The notes beneath the pieces were generated by a model, which worked only from the letters and a program-made list of their open reading frames with translations, had not been told where the DNA came from and did no database searches. The position numbers and the translations under genes were made by a program. DNA of 64,000 bases, taken from assembly GCA_016716365.1 (NCBI GenBank), contig JADJWM010000017.1, forward strand, positions 434,001 through 498,000. Reading direction: 5' to 3'. This DNA is from Chloracidobacterium sp. GTDB lineage: Bacteria > Acidobacteriota > Blastocatellia > Pyrinomonadales > Pyrinomonadaceae. Positions 52,382-60,739 of the stretch are shown here, piece by piece (the stretch's first letter is position 1; every line of letters starts with the position of its first letter).

Positions 52382-53286
52382 GCGAGATCTTCACTTTTGC
52401 GCTCCTGTTCGCGGCCATCAGGTCGGCCACGCCGCTTATTTTTGCGGGGCTCGGCGGGCTTTTTTCGGAGCGTTCCGGCGTTATAAACATAGCGCTTGAG
52501 GGGATGATGCTCGCCGGTGCTTTCACCGGAGCGGTTGTCACCTTCGAGACCGGGAACCCGTATGTAGGACTCCTTGCCGGGATGCTGAGCGGAGGTGTTC
52601 TCGCATTTCTCTACGCGATCGCCTGCATCAGGTTTGAGGCGGATCAGGTGGTGGCCGGTATGGCGATCAATTTCCTGATGATAGGGCTGCCGAGCCTTGT
52701 TAGCGGCGCGATCTACGATTCGGCCGGCTCGACTCCGCAGATCGATAAGGCGGATCTGCTGCCGAATCTCTTAAATAGCATTTCGATCGCTTCGATCGGG
52801 GCGTTCTGCCTGGTTCCTCTTACATGGTATGTGATCTATAAGACACCATTCGGCTTAAGGCTGAGGGCGGCGGGTGAGAATCCCGGCGCCGCCGACGCAG
52901 CGGGTGTCAAGGTCCTCGGTATGCGCTATGTAGCTGTAGTAATTTCGGGTCTGTTGGCGGCCGCAGGTGGTGCCTACCTTTCCATCGGACAGTCTTCGCT
53001 CTTCACCATTTCGATGACGGCTGGCAGAGGGTTTATCGCCCTCGCCGCCTTGATCCTTGCTAAATGGCGGCCGTTACCGGTCCTGCTCGCCTGTTTGTTT
53101 TTTGGGTTTACTGAAGCCTTGACGATCCAGATACAGGGTGTCATCAAATTACCGTCGGGTGAAGACATTCCCGTTCAGTTCATTCAGATGATACCGTATG
53201 TGCTTACGATAATCGTGCTTGCAGGTTTCATCGGCACTTCGCGGGCCCCAAAGGCGTTGGGTTTGCCATATAGGAAGGAAAACTAG
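52378..53286 (+). CDS. ABC transporter permease, nucleoside type, second subunit (NupQ/YufQ-like)
   Basis: A 302-residue permease, partner of the preceding gene. The start ATG 52378 overlaps its stop (ATGA). The open frame goes back to 52153, but that part is antiparallel to the family N-terminus. The sequence SATPLIFAGLGGLFSERSGV with INIALEGMMLAGAFTGAV (about residues 15-50), and the loop LRLRAAGENPGAADAAGVKV (about 160), are family signatures. Together the pair would form the channel for nucleoside uptake, feeding the salvage enzymes encoded downstream. Confidence 0.9.
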   Translation: MSEIFTFALLFAAIRSATPLIFAGLGGLFSERSGVINIALEGMMLAGAFTGAVVTFETGNPYVGLLAGMLSGGVLAFLYAIACIRFEADQVVAGMAINFLMIGLPSLVSGAIYDSAGSTPQIDKADLLPNLLNSISIASIGAFCLVPLTWYVIYKTPFGLRLRAAGENPGAADAAGVKVLGMRYVAVVISGLLAAAGGAYLSIGQSSLFTISMTAGRGFIALAALILAKWRPLPVLLACLFFGFTEALTIQIQGVIKLPSGEDIPVQFIQMIPYVLTIIVLAGFIGTSRAPKALGLPYRKEN

Positions 53287-53455
53287 GCGTCCGTGCGGCG
53301 TGATTGGAAGCGGGTTCTCCTCGCGTCCGAGTTGTCGTTATTGCAAGAAAGTGGGTCTTTTCGCGGCATGCTCTTGATCGAAGGATGAACTTGCGCATTC
53401 TGGACCGGCGGAACCAAAATAATTCTATAGAGATCGGAAAAGAAAGAGGTTTTTG

Positions 53456-54322
53456 TTGACGGATCTATACGCGAAGGCAGGTGAGGCAGCTGAATTCATA
53501 AGGGCACAGTACACTCACAGTTTAGAAACTGTGGTCGTCCTGGGGAGTGGCCTTGGCTCATTTGCGGATGATCTGGAGAAATCGGTCCGAATTCCGTACG
53601 AAACGATCCCCCATTTCGCAGCGTCAACGGTCGCAGGGCACGCCGGGCAGCTCGTACTTGGCCAGATCGATGGTATTCACGTTGCGGTGCAGCAAGGGCG
53701 GTTCCATTATTACGAAGGATATGAAATGGAAAAGGTCACTTTCCCGATGCGGACTTTCGGCCGGCTCGGTATCAAGAACGTGATCCTTACAAATGCTGCA
53801 GGGAGTCTCAACACAGACATGACACCGGGCAGCCTGATGCTAATAACCGATCACCTCAACTGCATGGGCGTCAACCCGCTGCGTGGTCAAAACGATGATC
53901 GATTTGGGCCCCGGTTTCCGGACATGACGTCGGTTTATGATAAGCGATTTCAAGAGGTCGTGGTTTCAGCGGCCAATCAGATCGCCAAAGAACGGTTCGA
54001 AAGCGGACTGGAAAAGGAACCGGTAGATTTTCTTCATCGCGGCGTTTATTGTGCACTTTCAGGCCCTACCTATGAAACGCCGGCTGAGATCCATTTCTAT
54101 CGGCTGCTGGGGGCCGACGCAGTGGGTATGTCAACGGTGCCGGAAGCTATCGTTGCCCGCCATCAAGGTATGAAAGTCATCGGTATTTCCTGCATTTCGA
54201 ATTTCGGGGCCGGGATGACGAGTGAGGCGATCGATCATGCCGAAGTGATGGAAACTGGAGCCCGCGTTTCGGAGTTGTTCAGGCAGCTGCTTCGACGCGT
54301 CGTGAATAGGATCAGCGGTTAG
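53456..54322 (+). CDS. punA: Purine-nucleoside phosphorylase (trimeric type)
   Basis: A 288-residue trimeric PNP. It converts (deoxy)inosine or guanosine plus phosphate into base and (deoxy)ribose 1-phosphate. Visible motifs: VVLGSGLGSFAD (phosphate loop), AGHAGQLVLGQIDG, VQQGRFHYYEGY, TNAAGSLNTDMTPG and the purine-site region MSTVPEAIVARH, IGISCISNFGAGM. No ATG exists near the start. TTG 53456 or TTG 53453 follow AGAGG, with six and three bases spacing. The gene is followed by uridine kinase after eight bases, forming a salvage operon with the upstream permeases. Confidence 0.93.
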   Translation: MTDLYAKAGEAAEFIRAQYTHSLETVVVLGSGLGSFADDLEKSVRIPYETIPHFAASTVAGHAGQLVLGQIDGIHVAVQQGRFHYYEGYEMEKVTFPMRTFGRLGIKNVILTNAAGSLNTDMTPGSLMLITDHLNCMGVNPLRGQNDDRFGPRFPDMTSVYDKRFQEVVVSAANQIAKERFESGLEKEPVDFLHRGVYCALSGPTYETPAEIHFYRLLGADAVGMSTVPEAIVARHQGMKVIGISCISNFGAGMTSEAIDHAEVMETGARVSELFRQLLRRVVNRISG

Positions 54323-54330
54323 GGATAAAC

Positions 54331-54957
54331 ATGATAATCGGAATCTGCGGAGGCACAGGCTCCGGGAAAACAACGATCGCACGCGCGATAGTAGATTCGG
54401 TCGGGGCAAAGAACGTCGTCCTCATCGAACAGGATTCGTATTACCGGAACCTGTCCGATATGCCTCTGGACGAGAGGCATCAGGCGAACTTTGACCACCC
54501 TGATTCGATCGACAGCGACATGCTGGTCAACCATCTGATGAGGTTGAAACAGGGCCTGCAAGTGGAGATGCCGCTTTACGATTTTGTTACTCACACACGA
54601 AGCGAACAGATCGCGTTCATCGAACCAAAACCGGTCGTTATCGTGGAGGGCATCTTGATCTTTGCGGAGCCGAGGGTGCTCGACCTGCTAGATCTAAGGA
54701 TCTATGTTGACACCCCGGACGATATTCGGCTGATGCGTCGTTTACGCCGCGACATAAGTGAACGGGGCCGTACTTTTGAACGGACTCTCGATCAATACGA
54801 ACGTACTATCCGGCCGATGCACTTTGAGTTCGTCGAGCCCTCAAAGCGGCATGCCGACATCATCATCCCCGAAGGTTCAAATACCGGTGTGACGGTCGAC
54901 TTTCTGTGCAGCATGGTCCGGGAAAAATTGGCCGAACAGGCTGAGGCGGTTGTTTAG
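54331..54957 (+). CDS. udk: Uridine kinase
   Basis: A 208-residue uridine/cytidine kinase. The P-loop is GICGGTGSGKTTIARAI (residues 3-19), followed by EQDSYYRNLSDMPLDER, NFDHPDSIDSDMLVNHL and YDFVTHTR, all family landmarks, and VVIVEGILIF. The LID segment is MRRLRRDISERGRT. It phosphorylates uridine and cytidine to UMP and CMP with ATP or GTP. Normal length for Udk. It lies between the phosphorylase and cytidine deaminase genes with 3-8 base gaps. Confidence 0.95.
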   Translation: MIIGICGGTGSGKTTIARAIVDSVGAKNVVLIEQDSYYRNLSDMPLDERHQANFDHPDSIDSDMLVNHLMRLKQGLQVEMPLYDFVTHTRSEQIAFIEPKPVVIVEGILIFAEPRVLDLLDLRIYVDTPDDIRLMRRLRRDISERGRTFERTLDQYERTIRPMHFEFVEPSKRHADIIIPEGSNTGVTVDFLCSMVREKLAEQAEAVV

Positions 54958-54960
54958 CGA

Positions 54961-55359
54961 ATGAAACACAGTGAAGACGAGCTGATACAGGCGGCGGCCG
55001 ATGTGCGTGAACGTGCCTACGCACCGTATTCGAACTTCAAGGTCGGCGCGGCGGTCGAGACTGAAGCCGGCGACATTTACACCGGGTGCAATGTCGAATC
55101 GGCTAGCTACGGCCTTACGGTTTGCGCGGAGCGGGTCGCCATTTGGAAGGGGATCTCGCGCGGCGAGACCAAGTTCTGCCGGATCGCGGTCGTCGTGGAC
55201 ACGGATGAATTGACGCCGCCATGCGGCGTTTGCCGTCAAATAATCTGGGAATTCTGCGGAGATGTACCAGTTATCCTGGCAAATTTACATGGCCGAACAG
55301 AGACCGTTCAAATGAGCGAACTCCTTCCCCGGGCCTTCGATTCAAAATTCCTGAAGTAA
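54961..55359 (+). CDS. cdd: Cytidine deaminase
   Basis: A 132-residue tetrameric-type cytidine deaminase. It has YAPYSNFKVGAAVET, CNVESASYGLTVCAERVA (Cys-Ala-Glu, zinc and proton-shuttle residues) and PPCGVCRQIIWEFCG (the two remaining zinc cysteines). It converts cytidine and deoxycytidine to uridine and deoxyuridine. It starts three bases after the udk stop, so the pair channels pyrimidine nucleosides together. Confidence 0.96.
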   Translation: MKHSEDELIQAAADVRERAYAPYSNFKVGAAVETEAGDIYTGCNVESASYGLTVCAERVAIWKGISRGETKFCRIAVVVDTDELTPPCGVCRQIIWEFCGDVPVILANLHGRTETVQMSELLPRAFDSKFLK

Positions 55360-55426
55360 ATTTGATAGAATTGATTATAGGGTTTCGGTTCGTGTTTTCA
55401 TAGATCGAACCGGATGATCTGGTTAT

Positions 55427-56854
55427 ATGACACGTTTTTCACGAACGATCTCGTGGGTGCTTTGCTTTGTCGTTTCCGCAGCTTCAAGCGCCACGACATT
55501 CGCACAACCCCGCCGGTCCGCCCCTGTTTCCTCGATAGTTGACCTCGTTATCCTTGGCGGAACGATCGTAACAATGGACAGTGAGCGGACGGTTATCGAG
55601 GATGGTGCGATCGCAATCAAGGACGGGAAAATCCTCAGTTTGGGAAAGACGTCCGGCATGAAGGGCCGCCGGGCGAAGCAGACCATCAACGCGAATGACA
55701 GGATCATCATTCCAGGCCTCGTGAATGCACATACGCACATTCCGATGGTTCTTTTTCGCGGGATCTCCGACGACCTGGACCTTAATGATTGGCTTACAAA
55801 ATATATTTTTCCGGCCGAGGCCAAAAATGTAGATGAACAATTCGTAAGGGCGGGCACCCGCCTAGGGCTGGCTGAGATGATCCGAGGCGGGACGACGACC
55901 TACTGCGACATGTATTACTTTGAGGATGCAGTGGCGGACGAGACAAAAAAGGCAGGCGTCAGAGCGGTCTTGGGCGAAACGGTCATTGATTTTCCGGCGC
56001 CCGACAACAAGACATGGGATGCCGGCCTTGCCTACACCGAACGATTCATCAATAAGTGGCAGAACGATCCGTTGATCGTCCCCGCGGTCGCCCCTCATGC
56101 GGCTTACACGGTCTCGCAGGACCATTTGCTAGAGGCACGGGATCTGTCCAATAAGACTAAAGCCCCCTTAATTATCCATTTAGCGGAAGCTAAGAGCGAA
56201 ACCGACTACATTAAACAGAAATACAACGGCCAAAGACCCGTTGGATTTATGGAGAAGATCGGTTTCTTTAATGATCGGACCATTGCCGGCCACGTGATCC
56301 AGGTGAACGATGCCGAACTCGACATACTGAAGCGGAACGACGTCGGCATTGCCCATTGCCCCGAGTCGAACATGAAACTGGCTGCGGGTATTGCACCTGT
56401 TCCATCGATGCTAACTAAGGGGCTACGCGTCGGTCTCGGGACCGACGGGGCGGCTTCGAACAACGACCTCGACCTTTGGGAAGAAATGGACACCGCCGCG
56501 AAGCTGCATAAGGTAGCGTCCGGGGACCCTAAGACGCTTTCGGCGTTCGAGGCATTTACCATGGCCACCGTAGGCGGTGCCAGGGTATTGCACATGGAAG
56601 ACAAGATCGGCACGATCGAGACCGGCAAGCGGGCGGACCTTGTGATCGTCGACATTGACAGCCTGAATCAGACACCAATTTACAATATCTATTCGCACCT
56701 CGTTTACGCTACGAAATCGAAAGATGTCCGTACCGTCATCATTAACGGCCGCGTTGTCATGCTTGACCGTCGTTTGCTCACCCTTGATGAAAATGCTATA
56801 AAAAAAGACGCAAACGCATACCGAACGAAAATCGTCCAAAGTCTGTCTAATTGA
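55427..56854 (+). CDS. Exported amidohydrolase, MtaD/SAH-deaminase-like
   Basis: A 475-residue metal-dependent amidohydrolase with an N-terminal signal peptide (TRFSRTISWVLCFVVSAASS), so unlike cytosolic deaminases it is probably periplasmic. The metal-binding GLVNAHTHIPMVLFRG (HxH, about residue 103), APHAAYTVS, IIHLAEAKSETDY, IAHCPESNMKLAAGI and GLGTDGAASNND (final Asp) match the 5-methylthioadenosine/S-adenosylhomocysteine deaminase and TrzN/AtzA group. It may deaminate a nucleoside or a related amine outside the cytoplasm, consistent with the salvage genes upstream, but the substrate cannot be read from sequence. Confidence 0.85.
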   Translation: MTRFSRTISWVLCFVVSAASSATTFAQPRRSAPVSSIVDLVILGGTIVTMDSERTVIEDGAIAIKDGKILSLGKTSGMKGRRAKQTINANDRIIIPGLVNAHTHIPMVLFRGISDDLDLNDWLTKYIFPAEAKNVDEQFVRAGTRLGLAEMIRGGTTTYCDMYYFEDAVADETKKAGVRAVLGETVIDFPAPDNKTWDAGLAYTERFINKWQNDPLIVPAVAPHAAYTVSQDHLLEARDLSNKTKAPLIIHLAEAKSETDYIKQKYNGQRPVGFMEKIGFFNDRTIAGHVIQVNDAELDILKRNDVGIAHCPESNMKLAAGIAPVPSMLTKGLRVGLGTDGAASNNDLDLWEEMDTAAKLHKVASGDPKTLSAFEAFTMATVGGARVLHMEDKIGTIETGKRADLVIVDIDSLNQTPIYNIYSHLVYATKSKDVRTVIINGRVVMLDRRLLTLDENAIKKDANAYRTKIVQSLSN

Positions 56855-57001
56855 CGTGAAGTTCCGACCCAGGGCTCTGAACCGAGATTTTTGTTGCGAT
56901 TGTGCGTTTCTATTAATTGATCAGGTCGTTAAAAGTGAGCCTTCTTCCTGAGTAGTTCGCTTGGCCTTTACGGAAAATTCAACTCGCAGGAGGGGTAGAA
57001 G

Positions 57002-58324
57002 ATGCCGCTAAATGTCAGAAGGTATTCCACTTCAATTCTTTGGATCCTTTTCATTTCGATCTCGCTTACATACTCACAAACCCCGACAGAACCTGTCGCT
57101 GCCAAGTCTCCTGAAACTAATCCGATATTGACACCGGTCAAGTCGCCGACTTCGGCCGAAATAATGCGGGAGCGCATTACCAAGGCGAAGGCCTTTATCG
57201 CCGTTCGAAATTTTAACGCGGCGATATACGAACTTGAGAACATACGCCGTGAGACAAGTGATCCTTCGGTAAAGTCTGTCACGAACGTCCTGCTGATGAA
57301 TTCGTATTTAGAACAGGGAGATTACAAACGGGCCAACGGTCTTCTTACGGAGAACTTCGATGCACAGAAACGCGGAACGCCCGGAGCGATCGAGACCTAC
57401 CATGCCGTCGCGGCTCAGGTGGTGAAAAGTGCCCGGTCCAAGGCAGAACGGTATCGGGCATTTGGCCTGAACGTCACGGACCGCACATTGCCGCTCGAGG
57501 TTCTAAATGACCTTGAAAAGATGCGTGAGACGATCGAAACGGTCATCGTCCAGGCAAAAGAGAATGGCGCTGAGAAGATGAAGTCCGATGCGGCTTTGGC
57601 TTTGTTGGAGGAGGGTACCACGGTCAGAAGTGCGCTGGCCCGCGATGATTATGACGCCCGCCGCTGGACGGATGAGGCAGCCGATTCGCGTGAACAGATC
57701 GCTGTTTCGAGAAGCGTGATCACGAATGCCGTTGATGGGACGACAACGCCCCTTGCTCCGACGGCTCAGAACTCAGCTCCAACTACTAATAGTTCTTCCG
57801 TACCTCCCGCGGGAGCCGAATCGCCCAACCCTATTTTGGCCGAGCCTGTTCGAACCGATCCGAAGCCGCCGGCGGAGACGAAGGGCACAACATCGAAACT
57901 TCCGTCCCAGAGTACTGCGGCGGTAGACCAATTAGAGCGCAGACCTGAGCCCAACAAGCCGATAATTGTTCCGAGCGCACCTCGCGAGGATAACGCGGCG
58001 GCCAAACAGCCCCAAGCGACCGAACCTGCTCCGAAAAAAGAAGCAGGGCCTATGCAGGTGGGTTCGTTGGTCTCTTTCGCAACAAAGCAGTCAACACCTG
58101 TCTATCCGGCCGTTGCCCGTTCGATGCGAACGACAGGGATCGTAAGGGTTGACGTAATGGTAAACGAACTTGGCGAAGTGACAGAAGTCCAAAGAACAAG
58201 CGGGCCCACATTGTTACAAGATGCTGCGAAGGACGCGGTGATGAAATGGCGTTTCAAGCCGTTCGTCCGCGACGGCCAACCCGTTCGAGCCACCGGTTTT
58301 GTCAGCTTTAACTTTTCTCTCTAA
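57002..58324 (+). CDS. TonB-family energy-transducer-type protein with Pro/Thr-rich middle
   Basis: A 440-residue protein. ATG 57002 follows a strong AGGAGG. An N-terminal signal or anchor (ILWILFISISLTYS) is followed by a helical domain (about 35-230, MRERITKAKAFIAVRNFNAA and so on). Residues 240-345 are low-complexity Pro/Thr/Ala-rich, and 350-440 are a TonB C-terminal domain (STPVYPAVARSMRTTGIVRV, then KWRFKPFVRDGQPV). The layout suggests a periplasmic protein using a TonB domain to contact an outer membrane partner. Lacking ExbB/ExbD neighbours, it may not energise transport itself. Confidence 0.85.
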   Translation: MPLNVRRYSTSILWILFISISLTYSQTPTEPVAAKSPETNPILTPVKSPTSAEIMRERITKAKAFIAVRNFNAAIYELENIRRETSDPSVKSVTNVLLMNSYLEQGDYKRANGLLTENFDAQKRGTPGAIETYHAVAAQVVKSARSKAERYRAFGLNVTDRTLPLEVLNDLEKMRETIETVIVQAKENGAEKMKSDAALALLEEGTTVRSALARDDYDARRWTDEAADSREQIAVSRSVITNAVDGTTTPLAPTAQNSAPTTNSSSVPPAGAESPNPILAEPVRTDPKPPAETKGTTSKLPSQSTAAVDQLERRPEPNKPIIVPSAPREDNAAAKQPQATEPAPKKEAGPMQVGSLVSFATKQSTPVYPAVARSMRTTGIVRVDVMVNELGEVTEVQRTSGPTLLQDAAKDAVMKWRFKPFVRDGQPVRATGFVSFNFSL

Positions 58325-58399
58325 GTTTTCGCCGGGTTGATCTTCGAAGCCTCATATTTCATCGGACATACGTTGGCAGCAGAATCTAAATATCATTCC

Positions 58400-60694
58400 T
58401 CAATTTTTAGGGCGGACGAATTCGCCTCCATATGCCTGGCTTAATCCTTGCCCTTTTATCCCCCAGCGAAAACGGAAATGAGGGTCTCCGCCGCGGTGGC
58501 CGTACCGTAACGACATCTTGTGGAGTCCGGCCTTTAGCGGAACGATCGCCGAGCGGATCTTTCGGTCTTTTGTGCCTGTGTCGTTGATGATCATTTCGCC
58601 GCCAAGGACGATCGTCGTGTCCCAGGTCGAATCCGCTTGAAATTCGTAAACGCCGTCAGCCGGTGCCCTGAAATAGCCGTCGAACTGAACGCTGAAAGGC
58701 TGTTTTAGTTCTTTCGTTCTCTCAAATTGCGTGAGCATGATCGACCGCGTCTCACCCTTTTCCGATCTGCCGGTTCCTTCGTCCGGGATAAGGAAGTCGT
58801 ATACCAGGCCCGGAACGGTCTCGCCAACGGGATCAGGTTCACGCATTTGCCCGCGAATGATCGTTGCCGCGTAAACGACGCTCTGGCGTCCGGCGTTGTT
58901 GATGACGATCGTCTTAAGTGTTTTTACCTCTCCCTTATTTAACGTGATCTCGATCGGGTCCCTATATCGATCGGAGGTCTTTGCGTCCGGCGTCGAGCCG
59001 TCGGTGGTGTAGACCACGGTGGTGCCCGGGGCCGGCTCAAGGCGGACCGATACCTTTTCGTCGGCGGTGACGATGTTTCGCAGTCCTTCAGGCTCGGGAA
59101 TGCGGTAGTTTACACCTTGTTTATCGAGCCGCGGCAGGACGGCGTTCAGGCGGCGTTTGAAATCTGCGAAATTACGGTCCTCCTTGCGCGACCAGAGAAC
59201 TTCGCTGAGCGCGAGCATTCTCGGAAAAGCCATGTATTCCACCGCCGCCGGCGTTTCAAGGTATTCGGTCCAGATGTTCGCCTGGCCGCCGAGAATGTAT
59301 TTTGCCTCGTCGGGCGTGAGTTCGGGCGGAACCGGTTCGAACGAATAGACCTTTTCGAGCGGCACGAAGCTGCCGATGTTCAGCGGCTCGTAGGCGGGGT
59401 CGCCCTGGCCGTAATCAAAATAAACGAAATCGGTCGGCGTCATTATGACGTCGTGCTTCGCCTTGGCCGCCTCGATGCCGCCTTTCATCCCGCGCCAGCT
59501 CATAATGGTCGCGTTCGGGGCGATGCCGCCTTCGAGAATTTCGTCCCAGCCGATGATCTTCTTGCCCTTCGAATTGACGAACCGCTCCATCCGGCGGACG
59601 AAATAGCTTTGCACCTCGTGCTCGTCCTTCAGGTTCTCGCGTTTTTTCAGTTCCTGCACGAACGCCGATTCTCTCCAAAAGTCTTTCAGCACCTCATCGC
59701 CGCCGATGTGGATGTAAGGCGAATCCGGGAAAAGCTTTATCGTCTCATCGAGCACATCTTCGAGGAATTTGAACGTTTCCTCGGTCGGGCAGAACACCTC
59801 TTTGAAGATGCCCCAGGTCTTTTTCACTTCGAATTTGTAGTCGGGCGCGGCACAGCCCTTTCCAAGCTCCGGATAAGCCGCCAGTGCCGCCGATGCATGG
59901 CCTGGCAACTCGATCTCGGGGATCACGGTGATGTACCGCTCCTTGGCGTAAGCGACGACATCCCTGATCTGTTCCTGCGTGTAGAACCCTTCGACCGGCC
60001 GACCGTCGCCTTTGAACGTTGTCGAGTACCGGCCCTCGTGCGATTCGCTCCGATACTGCCCGATGGTCGTCAGCTTTGGATATTTCTTTAACTCGATCCG
60101 CCAGCCCTGGTCGTCCGTCAGGTGCCAATGGAAGGTGTTGAATTTGAACTGCGCCATCAGGTCGATGAACTTCTTGACGAACTCGACCGGCTGGAAATGC
60201 CGGGAAACGTCGAGATGCATGCCGCGGTATGGGAAGCGGGGTTCATCAGAAATCGACACCTGAGGGACTCGTGCCTCTTTACTGAACTGGACCGGTAGAA
60301 GTTGCTTAAGGGTTTGGAGACCGTAAAACAAGCCGCGTCGATAGCCTGATAAATTAATCCCTCGAGAGTCGATATCCAGCTTATATTGGTCCGGGAAATA
60401 TCTATATGGACTCTGACGTGGTGAGTAGATATAAATTTCATTCGATCCGCGCGGTCCGTCGATAACGTTTAGTGTGAACCCATAATAGTGATTCAGGAAC
60501 TCATTCAAGAGTCCTGCGATCTCTTTGCTATCTTCATCCATAACCGCAATTCGCGTCTTTTGATTCAGCTTGAAGTGCCCATTCCGGACCTCGACTCGTT
60601 GCGGTTTCGGAATAACATTTATCTCTCTTGACTGAGCGAGATTTAACGAGACGACAAACAGCGATATAGCAAATGCAGCAAAGTAGCGTTTCAT
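58400..60694 (-). CDS. Beta-N-acetylhexosaminidase (GH20) with C-terminal PA14-like domain
   Basis: A 764-residue exported GH20 enzyme from ATG 60694, with signal peptide MKRYFAAFAISLFVVSLNLA. Domain order: GH20b (about 20-150, INVIPKPQRVEVRNGHFKLN), then the TIM-barrel with FNTFHWHLTDDQGWRIE, PEIELPGHASAALAAYPELG and the catalytic Asp-Glu in IHIGGDEVLKDFWRESAFV. A chitobiase C-terminal-type segment follows (VRLEPAPGTTVVYTTDGSTP), and last about 110 residues of a PA14-like module (YFRAPADGVYEFQADSTWDT). It removes terminal GlcNAc or GalNAc from glycans in the periplasm or outside. The frame extends 18 bases upstream of the chosen ATG. Confidence 0.93.
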   Translation of the reverse strand: MKRYFAAFAISLFVVSLNLAQSREINVIPKPQRVEVRNGHFKLNQKTRIAVMDEDSKEIAGLLNEFLNHYYGFTLNVIDGPRGSNEIYIYSPRQSPYRYFPDQYKLDIDSRGINLSGYRRGLFYGLQTLKQLLPVQFSKEARVPQVSISDEPRFPYRGMHLDVSRHFQPVEFVKKFIDLMAQFKFNTFHWHLTDDQGWRIELKKYPKLTTIGQYRSESHEGRYSTTFKGDGRPVEGFYTQEQIRDVVAYAKERYITVIPEIELPGHASAALAAYPELGKGCAAPDYKFEVKKTWGIFKEVFCPTEETFKFLEDVLDETIKLFPDSPYIHIGGDEVLKDFWRESAFVQELKKRENLKDEHEVQSYFVRRMERFVNSKGKKIIGWDEILEGGIAPNATIMSWRGMKGGIEAAKAKHDVIMTPTDFVYFDYGQGDPAYEPLNIGSFVPLEKVYSFEPVPPELTPDEAKYILGGQANIWTEYLETPAAVEYMAFPRMLALSEVLWSRKEDRNFADFKRRLNAVLPRLDKQGVNYRIPEPEGLRNIVTADEKVSVRLEPAPGTTVVYTTDGSTPDAKTSDRYRDPIEITLNKGEVKTLKTIVINNAGRQSVVYAATIIRGQMREPDPVGETVPGLVYDFLIPDEGTGRSEKGETRSIMLTQFERTKELKQPFSVQFDGYFRAPADGVYEFQADSTWDTTIVLGGEMIINDTGTKDRKIRSAIVPLKAGLHKMSLRYGHRGGDPHFRFRWGIKGQGLSQAYGGEFVRPKN

Positions 60695-60739
60695 AAATAA
60701 ATAACCCAACAAAACTGACTCCGGTCGATCACACTCCAG

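Noticed and set aside
59117..60091. 324-codon plus-strand frame over the hexosaminidase gene
   Set aside because: Shadow frame. The minus strand holds the GH20 catalytic motifs in one continuous frame.
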